Made by a program: the position numbers and the translations under genes | The notes under the pieces: model-generated | Databases searched by the model: none | Seen by the model: only the letters and a program-made list of their open reading frames with translations | Told to the model about the DNA's origin: nothing | Source of the DNA: JAWPMT01 sp965267435 | GTDB taxonomy: Bacteria; Bacteroidota; Bacteroidia; Cytophagales; Cyclobacteriaceae | Assembly (NCBI GenBank): GCA_965267435.1 | Contig: OZ253960.1 | Coordinates: 4,030,001-4,094,000 of the forward strand | Length of the DNA: 64,000 bases | Direction: 5' to 3' | Shown: piece after piece, positions 18,524-27,621 of the stretch | Layout: the number at the start of each line of letters is the position of its first letter | How positions within the stretch are numbered: the stretch's first letter is position 1

Positions 18524-21146
18524 CCGTCGCCCTCCTCAGTGGCCACTGGCGTTCCTTCGATTCATCTGCAAAGCCTCGGTGATAGAAGAGATCGAAGGGG
18601 ACCTCATAGAGCTATTTGAATTGAGGGCTGAAAAGTCCCCCAAACGTGCTCGACTGCGCCTGCTTTGGGATGCTTTTTGCAGCGTCCGGTGGATCAACTT
18701 GAAAAAACCAAAATTCATGACCTCAGGAGTTATGCTCAAGAATTATTTACTGGTGGGCTATCGCAGCCTCCGCAAGGACTATCGGTTCTCACTGCTCAAC
18801 AGTCTGGGCCTATGCCTGGGCCTATCAGTCTTCGTCGTGATGATGCTCATGGTACGTCACGAATACAGTTTTGACAACTTTCATGAGAAGTCAGATCGAA
18901 TATTCGAAGTAATCCAATTGTACCAACAGCCTGATGGACTGGATCCCGAGATCTGGACATCGGCGCTGCTCTCCGATGCCATAGAGACAGAGATACCCTA
19001 CGTTGAAAGATCAGTTTCTCTCTTCGGCGCGGCTAGCAACTGGGTGGAGGTCAATGGCAAGCGGTTTTTTGAGGAGGAGGGGATCATCGCCGATGAAGAT
19101 TTCTTCCGGATTTTTGATTTTCCCCTGGAAATGGGAGACCCGCAGGTGGCACTTCACAGCCCCCGATCAACAGTGATTAGCCAATCTTTAGCAACCAAAT
19201 ATTTCGCCGATCGCAATCCGATTGGGCAGGTGATTGACCACGAATTTTATGGAGCGTTCACCGTCACCGGGGTGCTTGAGGATGTTCCCGCCAACTCCTA
19301 CATCCAGTTTGACTACATCATCAGCCCCGATTTCGACGAGTATTTCAACCATGTCGCCAGTTGGTTTCCACGATGGTTCCAGTCCTGGAGGGGAGACCCG
19401 GCCGCGACTTACGTGCTATTGGAAGATGCATCCTGGGCTCCTGACTTCAGACAAGACGCGGATCAGCTGTTGAAAAAGCATCTGGAAGCCGATCAGGTCA
19501 ATCCGCACTACCTGGTCAATATGGGGGATCTGCACTTCGGTTCCAATGGCATCGATGGCCGCATCAATTATTATGTAAAGGGCGACGAGGAACAAGTGCA
19601 GCTATTTACGCTGGTCGCGCTTCTGATCTTGCTAATGGCCTGTGTGAATTATATCAACATCACCACCGCTCGCTCCATCAAGCGGCACAAAGAAGTCGGC
19701 ATCAGGAAGACAGTGGGGGCGCTCAGGATCCAACTGATCTCGCAGTTTCTGGTGGAGTCATTTCTGCTCGTCTTGGTCTCCGTGCTGCTCGCTATTGGCC
19801 TGGCTTATTGGATCCTGCCTTATTTCCGTTTGGTCACAGAAATCAACCTGACGTGGTCATGGGAAAGATTGGAGGAGCTCGTGCCTTACTTGCTGGTGAC
19901 GCTGTTTGGAGTGACCCTCCTAGCTGGTTTCTATCCGGCCATCATCCTCAGCTACTCAAAAACACTGCAAGCGTTGAAAGGCGACAAGGCCAAACAGGGG
20001 CGAGCTGCGGGAGTGAGAAACATATTATTGATGGCACAATTTGGCCTCGTGCTATTCATGGCCTGTGGATTCATGATCATCAGGCAGCAGTACCAATTCA
20101 TGACGGACAAGCCATTGGGGTTTGAAACGAAAGAGACCGTCGTAGTGGAAATCAACAGCGGTGAGGTTCGAGAGAATTACAAAACGCTTAAAGCCGAGTT
20201 GCTCCGTATTCCCGGCGTCCGTAGCGTGACAGGCGTGTCACGAATGTTCAATGGCTATCGTTCTCCTACCTCTGTCAACGCGGGTTTGATTGCTGAGGAC
20301 CCCGAGCTCCTGCCCATGAAGTTTTATGGCATGGATGAGGATGGCCTCGCATCGTTGGGGATGGAACTTTTGTCGGGAACAAACTTCCAGGGAAGCTTTA
20401 CGCTCGACAGCGCATCAGTGCTCATCAATGAGTCGGCGGCCGCGGCACTCCAGGGGGACCCATTGAACCAGTGGATTGACATAGAGACATCTGACGATGA
20501 GGTCTTCCGAGCCAAAGTCATTGGGGTGATCAAAGACTTCCATTGGGAATCTCTGCATCGACCGATCAGCCCCATCATCATCGGTTATTACATCAACCCC
20601 ATCATCGGACTGGACGACATCGCCATTAAGATTGCTGGTACGAATGCGAACCATGCCCTCGAATCCATCGAAGAGGTACACAACCGCTACGATACCAACG
20701 ACGTCATGACCTGGGAATTTCTCGATGACATGACCCAAAGGGCGTACGAGGACGAGCTGAAATTCCGGCGGGTATTCGGAGGAGCTGCCTTGGTGTCCTT
20801 CGTAATTGCATTGCTCGGACTAGTCGGGTTGATCGCCTATAGCTCCGCTGCAAGGACAAAGGAATTTGGTATCAGAAAAGTGATGGGCGCCACAGCGTGG
20901 GATATCTTCGGGTTACAGAGTAGATCCTTTTTGCGATTCATCGGCTTCGCCTCGCTCTTCACGATTCCTATCTGCTGGTGGGCATCTGCTGGATGGCTCA
21001 GAAACTATGCTTACACGATTGATCTGACCCCTGTTCCCTTCCTTGCTGTGCTACTAGGAATTGTCACGACTACACTCGTTACCGCCTATCTCATGGGCCG
21101 TGGCGTTGCGCGGCAGAACCCGGTAGAATCCCTGCGGTACGAGTAA
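18516..21146 (+). CDS. FtsX/MacB-type ABC permease with prefix domain (second copy)
   Basis: Also 876 residues and a clear paralogue of the preceding gene, with the same plan: prefix (WPLAFLRFICKASVIEEIEG), TM1 near residue 90-112, extracytoplasmic MacB-like domain, FtsX block with EVGIRKTVGA, second periplasmic domain, second FtsX block with EFGIRKVMGAT and the ending NPVESLRYE. The start codon overlaps the end of the first permease by 8 bp, which suggests translational coupling. The two paralogues have diverged strongly except in the prefix and FtsX signatures, so they may act as a heterodimer or as alternatives with a shared ATPase encoded elsewhere. The transported substrate or signal is unknown. 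Confidence 0.9.
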   Translation: MNDRRPPQWPLAFLRFICKASVIEEIEGDLIELFELRAEKSPKRARLRLLWDAFCSVRWINLKKPKFMTSGVMLKNYLLVGYRSLRKDYRFSLLNSLGLCLGLSVFVVMMLMVRHEYSFDNFHEKSDRIFEVIQLYQQPDGLDPEIWTSALLSDAIETEIPYVERSVSLFGAASNWVEVNGKRFFEEEGIIADEDFFRIFDFPLEMGDPQVALHSPRSTVISQSLATKYFADRNPIGQVIDHEFYGAFTVTGVLEDVPANSYIQFDYIISPDFDEYFNHVASWFPRWFQSWRGDPAATYVLLEDASWAPDFRQDADQLLKKHLEADQVNPHYLVNMGDLHFGSNGIDGRINYYVKGDEEQVQLFTLVALLILLMACVNYINITTARSIKRHKEVGIRKTVGALRIQLISQFLVESFLLVLVSVLLAIGLAYWILPYFRLVTEINLTWSWERLEELVPYLLVTLFGVTLLAGFYPAIILSYSKTLQALKGDKAKQGRAAGVRNILLMAQFGLVLFMACGFMIIRQQYQFMTDKPLGFETKETVVVEINSGEVRENYKTLKAELLRIPGVRSVTGVSRMFNGYRSPTSVNAGLIAEDPELLPMKFYGMDEDGLASLGMELLSGTNFQGSFTLDSASVLINESAAAALQGDPLNQWIDIETSDDEVFRAKVIGVIKDFHWESLHRPISPIIIGYYINPIIGLDDIAIKIAGTNANHALESIEEVHNRYDTNDVMTWEFLDDMTQRAYEDELKFRRVFGGAALVSFVIALLGLVGLIAYSSAARTKEFGIRKVMGATAWDIFGLQSRSFLRFIGFASLFTIPICWWASAGWLRNYAYTIDLTPVPFLAVLLGIVTTTLVTAYLMGRGVARQNPVESLRYE

Positions 21147-21222
21147 GTCGCTGGAGGTAATAGCATTTGGGATGTTAGGACGGTCATGAGTACCTTGTGG
21201 GTCATTCACATCCACTTTCCCA

Positions 21223-22836
21223 ATGATGAAATCTATTCTAATCCTCTCCGTCGTTATAGCCGTGGTCAGCTGCCAGCAACCTCAAAAGAGTGAGCAGACC
21301 ACATCGCATTTGGGCGAACTTAATTACGAATTCTCCATTTCGGATGCAGCCAAACCGCACTTTGACGAGGGTTTGCTGCTACTGCACAGCTTCGAATACG
21401 ATGACGCAAGGACCGCCTTCAAAAAGGCCGTGGAAGCAGATCCTTCAGAAATGATGGCACGCTGGGGAGAGGCTATGACCCATTACAAAGCCCTCTGGCG
21501 ACTGCAGGATGTAGACGCAGGTCGAGCGGTCATAGAGCAATTGGGGGAGACGAAGGAGGAAAGACTGACAAAGGCTGAAAATGAACTGGAAAAGGACTTC
21601 TGGACATCCATAGAGATCTTGTACGGTGAAGGTGAGTTTTACGAACGCAACAAGGCCTATGCTGACCACATGGGGGAGCTTTACGACAAGTATGAGGGCA
21701 ATCAGGAAGTGGCAGCATTCTACTCGCTTGGGCTCATGTGGTCAGTGCCACTGGGAAGGGACGAAGAAATCCTGAAGCGCTCAGCCACCGTCGCTGCAGG
21801 TATCCTGGAAGAAAACCCCAATCACCCCGGGGCGCTGCACTATGTCATTCATGCCTACGATGACCCAGAGTTTGCCACTTTCGCGGTCGACGCCGCGGAC
21901 ATCTACGCACAAGTCGCTCCGGACGCGGCGCATGCACTGCATATGCCTTCCCACATCTATCTGCAGTTAGGTCGATGGAATGATGTCGTGGCCTCCAATG
22001 AGACCTCCTACGGCGCCAGTGTCCGTCGAATGGAGAGGATGGATCTTGGAGATGCTGCCAGAGGCTTTCACAGCTTCCGATGGCTGCACTACGGGTATTT
22101 GCAGCAGGGTAGATTTGAAAAGGCTGAAGAATTGCTCAGGGACATGCAGACATATACAGCGAGTGCTCAGACAGGATCTGCTAAGTATTATCTGATAGAG
22201 ATGCAGACGTCTCAGCTGATAGAAACGGGTGCCTGGAGTCTGGATATCGAACCCATGGAAGTGGAAATAAGCAGTCTGGGGGCATTTGGCGCACAGGCCT
22301 TCTTCAAGAGCATGATGGCCTATCAGGCCAAGGACCCTTCGGCTATCAAGGAACAAATGAGTGCTTTGGACGAAAAACTGGCGGCTGCTGAGCTCCTCGT
22401 GACGGATCAGGGCATTGCCATGTGCTCCGCGGGACAAACACGCAACGCGCCCAACAAAAACAGTCTCATTACGGCCGAAGTGAGGCTCCGACAGATGCAA
22501 GGGTTGATCGACCTGCTCAATGGAGATGAAGCATCGGCCGAGCAGCAAATGACAGAAGCCACCGAACTGGAGGCCCAACTGCCCTATGCCTCAGGTCCGG
22601 CGAATATTGCCTATCCCTCCTTCGAAATGTACGGGGACTGGCTACTGGAAAGAGGGCGATTCGAAGAGGCCCTGGCGCAATTCAACACCAGCCTGGAGCG
22701 TGCACCTAACCGGGCCATGGCGCTTCATGGTAAGATCAAAGCTGCTACTGAGCTGGGGCTCGAGGACGAGGTCACCGATGCTGAAGACAAACTGGCAGTG
22801 TTCTGGAGGACTTCGGAGCTGACAGCAAGCCTATAA
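21223..22836 (+). CDS. TPR-repeat lipoprotein
   Basis: A 537-residue protein with a lipoprotein signal peptide (Cys17 in VVSC). The body is alpha-helical and contains tetratricopeptide-like pairs at both ends: around residues 45-90 (FDEGLLLLHSFEYDDARTAF and following) and around 465-520 (YGDWLLERGRFEEALAQF). The middle has HYVIHAYDD and HMPSHIYLQLGRW, recurrent in a family of bacterial TPR proteins of unknown role. It follows the second permease by 76 bp on the same strand and may be part of that transcription unit or have its own promoter. A role as an outer-membrane or periplasmic scaffold is only inferred. Confidence 0.8.
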   Translation: MMKSILILSVVIAVVSCQQPQKSEQTTSHLGELNYEFSISDAAKPHFDEGLLLLHSFEYDDARTAFKKAVEADPSEMMARWGEAMTHYKALWRLQDVDAGRAVIEQLGETKEERLTKAENELEKDFWTSIEILYGEGEFYERNKAYADHMGELYDKYEGNQEVAAFYSLGLMWSVPLGRDEEILKRSATVAAGILEENPNHPGALHYVIHAYDDPEFATFAVDAADIYAQVAPDAAHALHMPSHIYLQLGRWNDVVASNETSYGASVRRMERMDLGDAARGFHSFRWLHYGYLQQGRFEKAEELLRDMQTYTASAQTGSAKYYLIEMQTSQLIETGAWSLDIEPMEVEISSLGAFGAQAFFKSMMAYQAKDPSAIKEQMSALDEKLAAAELLVTDQGIAMCSAGQTRNAPNKNSLITAEVRLRQMQGLIDLLNGDEASAEQQMTEATELEAQLPYASGPANIAYPSFEMYGDWLLERGRFEEALAQFNTSLERAPNRAMALHGKIKAATELGLEDEVTDAEDKLAVFWRTSELTASL

Positions 22837-22840
22837 GTAA

Positions 22841-22865
22841 GGCCTTGCTCTTAATCGAGTAGGCC
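22841..22865. terminator. Hairpin between two convergent genes
   Basis: GGCCT and AGGCC plus CTC and GAG pair around TTAATC. The hairpin sits between the TPR lipoprotein stop and the opposing lipoprotein gene and overlaps the latter's last codons. There is no clear T-run on either strand, so termination is only possible. Confidence 0.35.
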
Positions 22866-23669
22866 AAACACCTCTTGCAACAGGTCATTGATCCTGGCAA
22901 GCGGATTCTCTCGGATATTGGCTTCTTCCTGCTGCACTCGAAGGAACAGCGCATCAAGACCTTCACCTGTTGCGAATTCGGATAGGTCGACGTTTTCCAT
23001 GTCCGTCAGGTCCGTCAGATCGGCTACAGTGCTCCCAATAATCGGCACCACTTCAGTGCTGAGCACATTATTGTACGTGTTCACAAAGTTCGTGTATAGC
23101 GTCTCAACGTCGGTATCGCCCACCGTCACATTGCTAATGGCCGCATCGATTTGCGGTTCATAAGTACTAAAAAGAGCTGTATAGGTATTGTCTCTCAAAT
23201 ATTGCGTCGCCGCGTCATCCTGACCGCCAAATAGGATATTGTCTGCATCCTGGATGGTAATACCCGCGATGGCATCAATGAATATTGGGGCCGCTTCTGT
23301 TGCCGCACTTTCAGCAGCACGATTGATACCCAGAATCAATTCATCTTCGAGACTCTGCAGACTCGGGATACCAAACTCCTGCAATCCGGTACTATATACA
23401 TCGGCCCCGGTCAAGCCAAGAAAAGACGCCTCCTTGAATGCCGTAATGTTGTTGGCGATATCTTCAGGTAGAAGGATCTTGTACAATTCATTGCCAAAAT
23501 ATCCATCTGCCGCTCCCAGATCGTCGGAGGCGAACTGCGCGCCGACCCTCAGTGCCTCTTTCAGACCCTCAGCTATGTCGGGGGGACCTGGTTCATCTAC
23601 GGCACCCTCGAAAATCTCGCAGGAAGAAAATGTGATGAAGAAAAGCAGGAGGTAGAGATATTTTTTCAT
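22851..23669 (-). CDS. DUF4197-family lipoprotein
   Basis: From the ATG at 23669 the protein has 272 residues and begins with a typical lipoprotein signal (Cys17 in TFSSC). The frame is open for 51 codons further upstream, but those residues do not look like a secretory start, so the internal ATG is preferred. The body matches DUF4197: IAEGLKEALRVGAQFA, a proline-rich KILLPEDI segment, ELILGINRAAESA, DAIAGITIQDADNILFGG, DAATQYLRD and a helical C-terminus. The function of the family is unknown. It is convergent with the TPR lipoprotein. Confidence 0.8.
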   Translation of the reverse strand: MKKYLYLLLFFITFSSCEIFEGAVDEPGPPDIAEGLKEALRVGAQFASDDLGAADGYFGNELYKILLPEDIANNITAFKEASFLGLTGADVYSTGLQEFGIPSLQSLEDELILGINRAAESAATEAAPIFIDAIAGITIQDADNILFGGQDDAATQYLRDNTYTALFSTYEPQIDAAISNVTVGDTDVETLYTNFVNTYNNVLSTEVVPIIGSTVADLTDLTDMENVDLSEFATGEGLDALFLRVQQEEANIRENPLARINDLLQEVFGLLD

Positions 23670-23856
23670 GACTACGCAGTTGAGATTCAAATCCAATAAC
23701 GCAAAAAATCTGCCATTTTGCATTCCTGACTTACGGAATCGGAGAAAAATCGTCGTGAGCATGGGAGAAGAGGTTTTTGGTTCTTTGTTCATAGTTCTTG
23801 GTAGAACTGGCCCAATCAACAAAGATCACCGAACCACGAACCAAGAACCACGAAAC

Positions 23857-23888
23857 AAAAAAAGGACCACCTCCTTTCGAGGCAGTCC
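23857..23888 (-). terminator. Rho-independent terminator (minus strand)
   Basis: On the minus strand GGACTGCCTC pairs with GAGGTGGTCC (ten pairs, two of them G-U) around a GAAAG loop, followed by seven T. It lies 25 bp after the stop of the NTF2-like gene. Confidence 0.85.
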
Positions 23889-23913
23889 CTTTTCATCCCG
23901 CGGGCTGCACAGG

Positions 23914-24276
23914 TCAGCCAGGCATGTTGTAATAAAATCTTTCATGCACGATCTGGTCTCCTTCCCACTTCTTCACCGACACCTCTTCCATTTTCATCCG
24001 TCCTCGGCCTTCAAACGTCGCATCGATCCACGACTCACTCATGGTGATGCCTTCAGCCTCGTTGGAGGAAATCGCACCGACACCACCGCCGTGCATGGCT
24101 TGAATGGACGCCATAAACTCTTGCCCGCGCTTTCTGTTGGCATCTTTGCCTTCAAATACATCGCCAGTCGCCTCTACCATCACCACATTATCGGCATAGT
24201 ACTTCTCAAAGGCCTCCATCATCTGGCCCTGGCCCATCATGGCATGGAGGTTTTGCTCTTTTTCTAAATAGGACAT
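23914..24276 (-). CDS. NTF2/SnoaL-fold protein of unknown function
   Basis: A 120-residue protein using the ATG at 24276; an upstream in-frame ATG adds 16 unlikely residues. The pattern fits the NTF2-like (SnoaL) fold: an N-terminal helix pair (MMEAFEKYYADNVVMVE), FEGKDANRKRGQEFM and a beta-rich half ending KKWEGDQIVHERFYYN. Many such single-domain proteins are small-molecule isomerases or have no known activity; no catalytic residue is evident. The terminator follows directly, so it is probably monocistronic. Confidence 0.7.
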   Translation of the reverse strand: MSYLEKEQNLHAMMGQGQMMEAFEKYYADNVVMVEATGDVFEGKDANRKRGQEFMASIQAMHGGGVGAISSNEAEGITMSESWIDATFEGRGRMKMEEVSVKKWEGDQIVHERFYYNMPG

Positions 24277-24382
24277 AGCTATAGTGTTTGGGTGTAAAAA
24301 TGTGTTTTCTAAAGCTACACCCAACGTGGGCGATTGCGACCAATCGCCAATTAAGAAATCACTGCTTGAAGTCCGGGTTTTT

Positions 24383-24838
24383 TTACCAGGTCGTGCCTTT
24401 TAGGTCCCTCGTAGCCTTCATGATATCCCGTCGGCTTACCTGTCCCTTCAGCTTCCCATTCTCCACGACAGGATAGCGCCGGTAGTGGCCTGTAACAAAC
24501 ATATTGGCCACGTCCACCACATCCTTGCTGATATCTACAGTAGCAACTGTCCTGGACATATAATCTCCAACAGTACTCTTTTGGTTGGGTAGATTGTTGT
24601 ACTGACGATCGACGATGATCTTCAGACAATCCTTTTCCGAGAGAATACCTACCAGATCCCCTTTGCCGTTGACGACAGGAGCTCCCGAGATACGCTTCTC
24701 GAGCATAGTGTCGATGGCCTCTACGACGGGTTGATCAGCGGTGAAGGTGATCACGTCTTTGGCCATGTAGTGAGCGACGGAGTCGAATTTGACCTCCTGG
24801 TTCAGGACCGACTCGTCTCTTTTTCCTTGAAAGTTCAT
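24383..24838 (-). CDS. CBS-domain-pair protein
   Basis: A 151-residue protein starting at the ATG at 24838 (MNFQGKRDE); a frame extension of 13 residues exists but is less likely. Two CBS motifs are seen: AHYMAKDVITFTADQPVVEA to GAPVVNGKGDLVGILSEKD, and VGDYMSRTVATVDISKDV to RRYPVVENGKLKGQVSRRD. Paired CBS domains bind adenine nucleotides and sense energy or second messengers. No effector domain is fused. The protein is divergent from rpoD with about 330 bp between them; no functional link is visible. Confidence 0.85.
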   Translation of the reverse strand: MNFQGKRDESVLNQEVKFDSVAHYMAKDVITFTADQPVVEAIDTMLEKRISGAPVVNGKGDLVGILSEKDCLKIIVDRQYNNLPNQKSTVGDYMSRTVATVDISKDVVDVANMFVTGHYRRYPVVENGKLKGQVSRRDIMKATRDLKGTTW

Positions 24839-24994
24839 GAGTTTTAAATGGGTTAAGATCTTTTGCGAGCCTAACAATATAGCGAATTATGCCCCCAAAT
24901 CCAAAGGACCGTTAGGCGCAGCAGATCAATTTTTAATACCAAAAAATGAAACTTCCGAAGCTCATAACCGGTTGATACTATATCGATTCAATTG

Positions 24995-25026
24995 TTTGGT
25001 CCTAGGTACGTCCTGTTGTATATTTG
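24995..25026 (+). promoter_or_regulatory. Promoter of rpoD
   Basis: TTTG (24995-24998), 20 bp, then TAtaTTTG (25019-25026): a full match to the Bacteroidota housekeeping -33/-7 promoter. Transcription would start near 25032, leaving a leader of about 137 bases before rpoD. Confidence 0.7.
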
Positions 25027-25031
25027 CGCCC

Positions 25032-25168
25032 TTTCCGTTAAAATAGGGTGAAGTGCGTGTTTTTCTGGTTCGCACCACCAAAATCCTGACCCGTGAGTTG
25101 GTATTTTAACAATTGAGTGAGATATTGATATATTGTATAAGATAATTTTTGAATACTAGTTCGGCATT
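25032..25168 (+). other. Long 5' leader of rpoD with a hairpin
   Basis: The predicted leader holds a hairpin in which GGTG (25047-25050) and GTGCG (25053-25057) pair with CGCAC (25071-25075) and CACC (25076-25079), with a two-base bulge and a T-rich loop. The remaining part up to the start codon is AT-rich and looks unstructured. The stretch 24839-24994 upstream shows nothing else. Confidence 0.4.
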
Positions 25169-26041
25169 ATGCGACAACTTAAGATAACACAATCGATCAC
25201 TAACCGTAGAGAAAGCCACACGCTGGAGAAGTACTTCACGGAGGTGAGTAACGTGCCAATGATCACACCTGATGAGGAGGTGGAGTTAGCGAAGAGGATC
25301 AGAGAAGGAGATGAGCTGGCACTGGAGAAGTTGGTGAAAGCCAACCTTCGATTTGTGGTATCCGTCGCCAAGCAATATCAAAACAGAAGCCTACCCCTCA
25401 ACGACCTCATCAACGAGGGTAATCTAGGCCTCATCAAAGCGGCAAAGAAATTCGACGAAACCAAAGGCTTTAAGTTCATCTCTTATGCCGTATGGTGGAT
25501 TCGTCAGTCAATCATGCAGGCGCTGGCAGAGCAGTCCCGTATCGTGCGACTTCCGATGAACAAGTCTGGCGCCATCAACCAGATCAGACGCGCCTACGCG
25601 GAGTTGGAGCAGCAGTATGAACGCGAGCCTACTGAGGAGGAATTGGCAGAGATCCTCGACATGAAACCCAACGAGGTACGAAATACCCTGGGTGCCGAGG
25701 TGAAGCAGATGTCCATGGATGCTCCTTTTGGTGAAGACGAGTCAGGTTCACTGCTCGACGTATTGGAGAACGAAACGACTGGCCCTACTGATGCCAATCT
25801 CGTTTTCAACGATTCACTCAAGGTGGAGACCATGAGAGCACTGTCAACTTTGACGGCACGTGAGCGCGAGGTGATCATGATGAGCTTCGGCATCGGTCAT
25901 GACAACCCGTACACCCTCGAGGAGATCGGCGACGCCATGGGACTGACCCGTGAGCGCGTGCGACAGATCCGAGAGAAGGCGCTACAGAAGCTTCGTGAGC
26001 CCGGTAAAAACCGACGTCTCAAGGAGTTCTGCGCTAGCTAA
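25169..26041 (+). CDS. rpoD: RNA polymerase primary sigma factor RpoD/SigA (Bacteroidota type)
   Basis: A 290-residue sigma-70 factor starting MRQLKITQSIT, as in other Bacteroidota, which lack the long region 1.1 of proteobacterial RpoD. Region 1.2 (SHTLEKYFTEVS), region 2 with the core-binding and -10-melting motifs (NLRFVVSVAKQYQ, LINEGNLGLIKAAKKFD, FISYAVWWIRQSI), region 3 and region 4 with the helix-turn-helix TLEEIGDAMGLTRERVRQIRE are all present. It directs housekeeping transcription from TTTG/TAnnTTTG promoters, and its own promoter fits that class. It is followed by a strong terminator and so is monocistronic. Confidence 0.97.
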   Translation: MRQLKITQSITNRRESHTLEKYFTEVSNVPMITPDEEVELAKRIREGDELALEKLVKANLRFVVSVAKQYQNRSLPLNDLINEGNLGLIKAAKKFDETKGFKFISYAVWWIRQSIMQALAEQSRIVRLPMNKSGAINQIRRAYAELEQQYEREPTEEELAEILDMKPNEVRNTLGAEVKQMSMDAPFGEDESGSLLDVLENETTGPTDANLVFNDSLKVETMRALSTLTAREREVIMMSFGIGHDNPYTLEEIGDAMGLTRERVRQIREKALQKLREPGKNRRLKEFCAS

Positions 26042-26068
26042 GAACGATTACAACATCAATATTTATAG

Positions 26069-26095
26069 ACCCTGTCGATTTCGGCAGGGTTTTTT
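26069..26095 (+). terminator. Rho-independent terminator of rpoD
   Basis: ACCCTGTCG pairs with CGGCAGGGT around an ATTT loop, followed by six T, 28 bp after the stop codon. Confidence 0.9.
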
Positions 26096-26238
26096 GTTTT
26101 TTGGAGAGAACAGGCGTGCCCCAAGCAGAGGATGGTCCGGCTCTCCAGTCTAGCACCACCGCATCGGCTACCCCAAGGGCTGTGTATTTAAGGCACGACT
26201 ACTGATTATTAAGGAAATCGTCAATTGGATCTGACTGC

Positions 26239-26380
26239 CAGATTAAAAAATATGGGGTATTCCCGGACCTGGCCGGTCGCACTTGTTCCGGGAGCTCCTA
26301 ATCACCAACGATAATGCCTTCCTGCTGGGAGACCCCGGAATAGATTTGGGGTATTACTGTATTCCATATTTTTTAATCTG
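26239..26380. repeat. 142-bp fold-back element with perfect 17-bp terminal inverted repeats (MITE-like)
   Basis: CAGATTAAAAAATATGG (26239-26255) is exactly complementary to CCATATTTTTTAATCTG (26364-26380). Pairing can continue inward for several more bases with G-U pairs. The interior carries a second inverted repeat (TCCCGGA and TCCGGGA) and a direct repeat GGGGTATT (26254-26261, 26348-26355). No protein gene and no obvious target-site duplication is seen. The element lies in the 437-bp space between the rpoD terminator and the end of the creatininase-like gene; the rest of that space shows nothing recognisable. It could be a miniature transposable element or a structured RNA. Confidence 0.6.
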
Positions 26381-26478
26381 TCGCTCTCACAGCCCTGCCA
26401 TGTGGGCTGCCCTTGCGATCCGGTCTATTGGGCAGGATGCATTCCTTCGATCAGACAAGGGGAATGGACGCACCTTGA

Positions 26479-27387
26479 TCATTGCCTGGGCCTCAGCTCA
26501 TTCCAGCGGTCGATGAACTTGATGGCCGCCTCAATGGATCGGTTGGTCATGGTCTCGCCCCTTTCAGCCGTCGATTCTTTGGGGTCTCTTTCGCCCCAGA
26601 CCCCGGTAGTAGACATTTCTGCAGACGACGTCTTTTTGCCAGTCTCTTCCGCTTTCAGTCCCTCTGCCAGGAATACCATCAGAGCCGTAGGATCGCCACT
26701 GACCACTTCAGGCAACATCTTCTCCAGGTGCGTCGGCAGAGTCAGTTCTGCAGTGACCGCTTTTTCCAGCTGCACCAGATTGGGAGTCAGATACAGAGAC
26801 CTGGAGGTCTCGGGCGTGCCCCCATGACGATCGAGCACTTCACTCGCGGGTATTCCTGATGGCTCCAGAAACGGCCTGATCGCCTCGCCATAGCTAACTG
26901 CAATCCCCGGAGTCGTTTGATTGATTTGATCGACCAGCAACGTGGAAATGGCACGGTTGCCGCCATGTGCATTCATGATGATAAACCGCTTGAAGCCGTG
27001 TTTTACCAGGCTCTCCACCGCCTCGAGATGGACCTTGAGGATAGTCTCAGCACTCAGCGAGATGGTCCCAGCAAAGCCCATGTGGTAAGGAGACTGTCCG
27101 GCCATCAATATCGGAGCTACCAAAATGTCCCGTTGCTGAGCGATCAGTTTACAGTGCTCGACACCATTGAGGAAGTCTGTACCTATTGGAAGGTGCAACC
27201 CGTGCTGCTCCTGCGCCCCCACCGGAATAATTACCATGTCGGTGCGCGTCAGCAGGTCCTCGACTTCAGGCACCGTCATATGGGACAGATAGTTCTTCAC
27301 TTTTTGTTGGGTCCAAAGCGGATTTTGCTGAGCGGACAGGTAGTATGAGCACAACAGGAATAAGGAAAGGATGGCAGGTCGATTCAT
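26479..27387 (-). CDS. Secreted creatininase-family amidohydrolase
   Basis: A 302-residue protein with a signal peptide (about residues 1-19, ending SAQ). The mature part is a creatininase-family metal hydrolase: metal-ligand motifs GAQEQHGLHLPIGTD (Glu, His, Asp), NAHGGN (His) and HGGTPETS (Glu). Relatives act on creatinine, on formamidopyrimidines in riboflavin/F420 pathways, or in coenzyme maturation (MftE). A secreted form is common in Bacteroidota but uncharacterised. Length is 40-50 residues above the cytoplasmic enzymes, partly because of the signal and a polar tail. No partner gene is adjacent on this strand. Confidence 0.88.
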   Translation of the reverse strand: MNRPAILSLFLLCSYYLSAQQNPLWTQQKVKNYLSHMTVPEVEDLLTRTDMVIIPVGAQEQHGLHLPIGTDFLNGVEHCKLIAQQRDILVAPILMAGQSPYHMGFAGTISLSAETILKVHLEAVESLVKHGFKRFIIMNAHGGNRAISTLLVDQINQTTPGIAVSYGEAIRPFLEPSGIPASEVLDRHGGTPETSRSLYLTPNLVQLEKAVTAELTLPTHLEKMLPEVVSGDPTALMVFLAEGLKAEETGKKTSSAEMSTTGVWGERDPKESTAERGETMTNRSIEAAIKFIDRWNELRPRQ

Positions 27388-27585
27388 GACAAGTCTTGCA
27401 TTTGATTAGGTGAGAAAGAAGATACGTGAAAATTATATACGCCGACGGTTCTAACCTCCAGCCCTTCTTCTCTAGCCTTTGAATGATAACATTCGATCGA
27501 GATCACTTGCAAAATCAGTAAGAATAGAGCCCATTTTTTGAAAATCGTTTAGGTTTTTAGTGCCATTCCCGCCATTTGAATTAAC

Positions 27586-27593
27586 TAACTTTG
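27586..27593 (+). promoter_or_regulatory. -7 promoter element before the aminotransferase
   Basis: TAacTTTG matches the Bacteroidota -7 consensus and would place the start of transcription about 22 bases before the ATG. No good -33 TTG lies at the right distance. Confidence 0.45.
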
Positions 27594-27621
27594 GGCGAAT
27601 TTTTATCACCCAGAAGTAACA

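Noticed and set aside
22851..23822. Longer form of the DUF4197 protein with 51 extra N-terminal residues
   Set aside because: The extra residues would bury a clear lipoprotein signal peptide.
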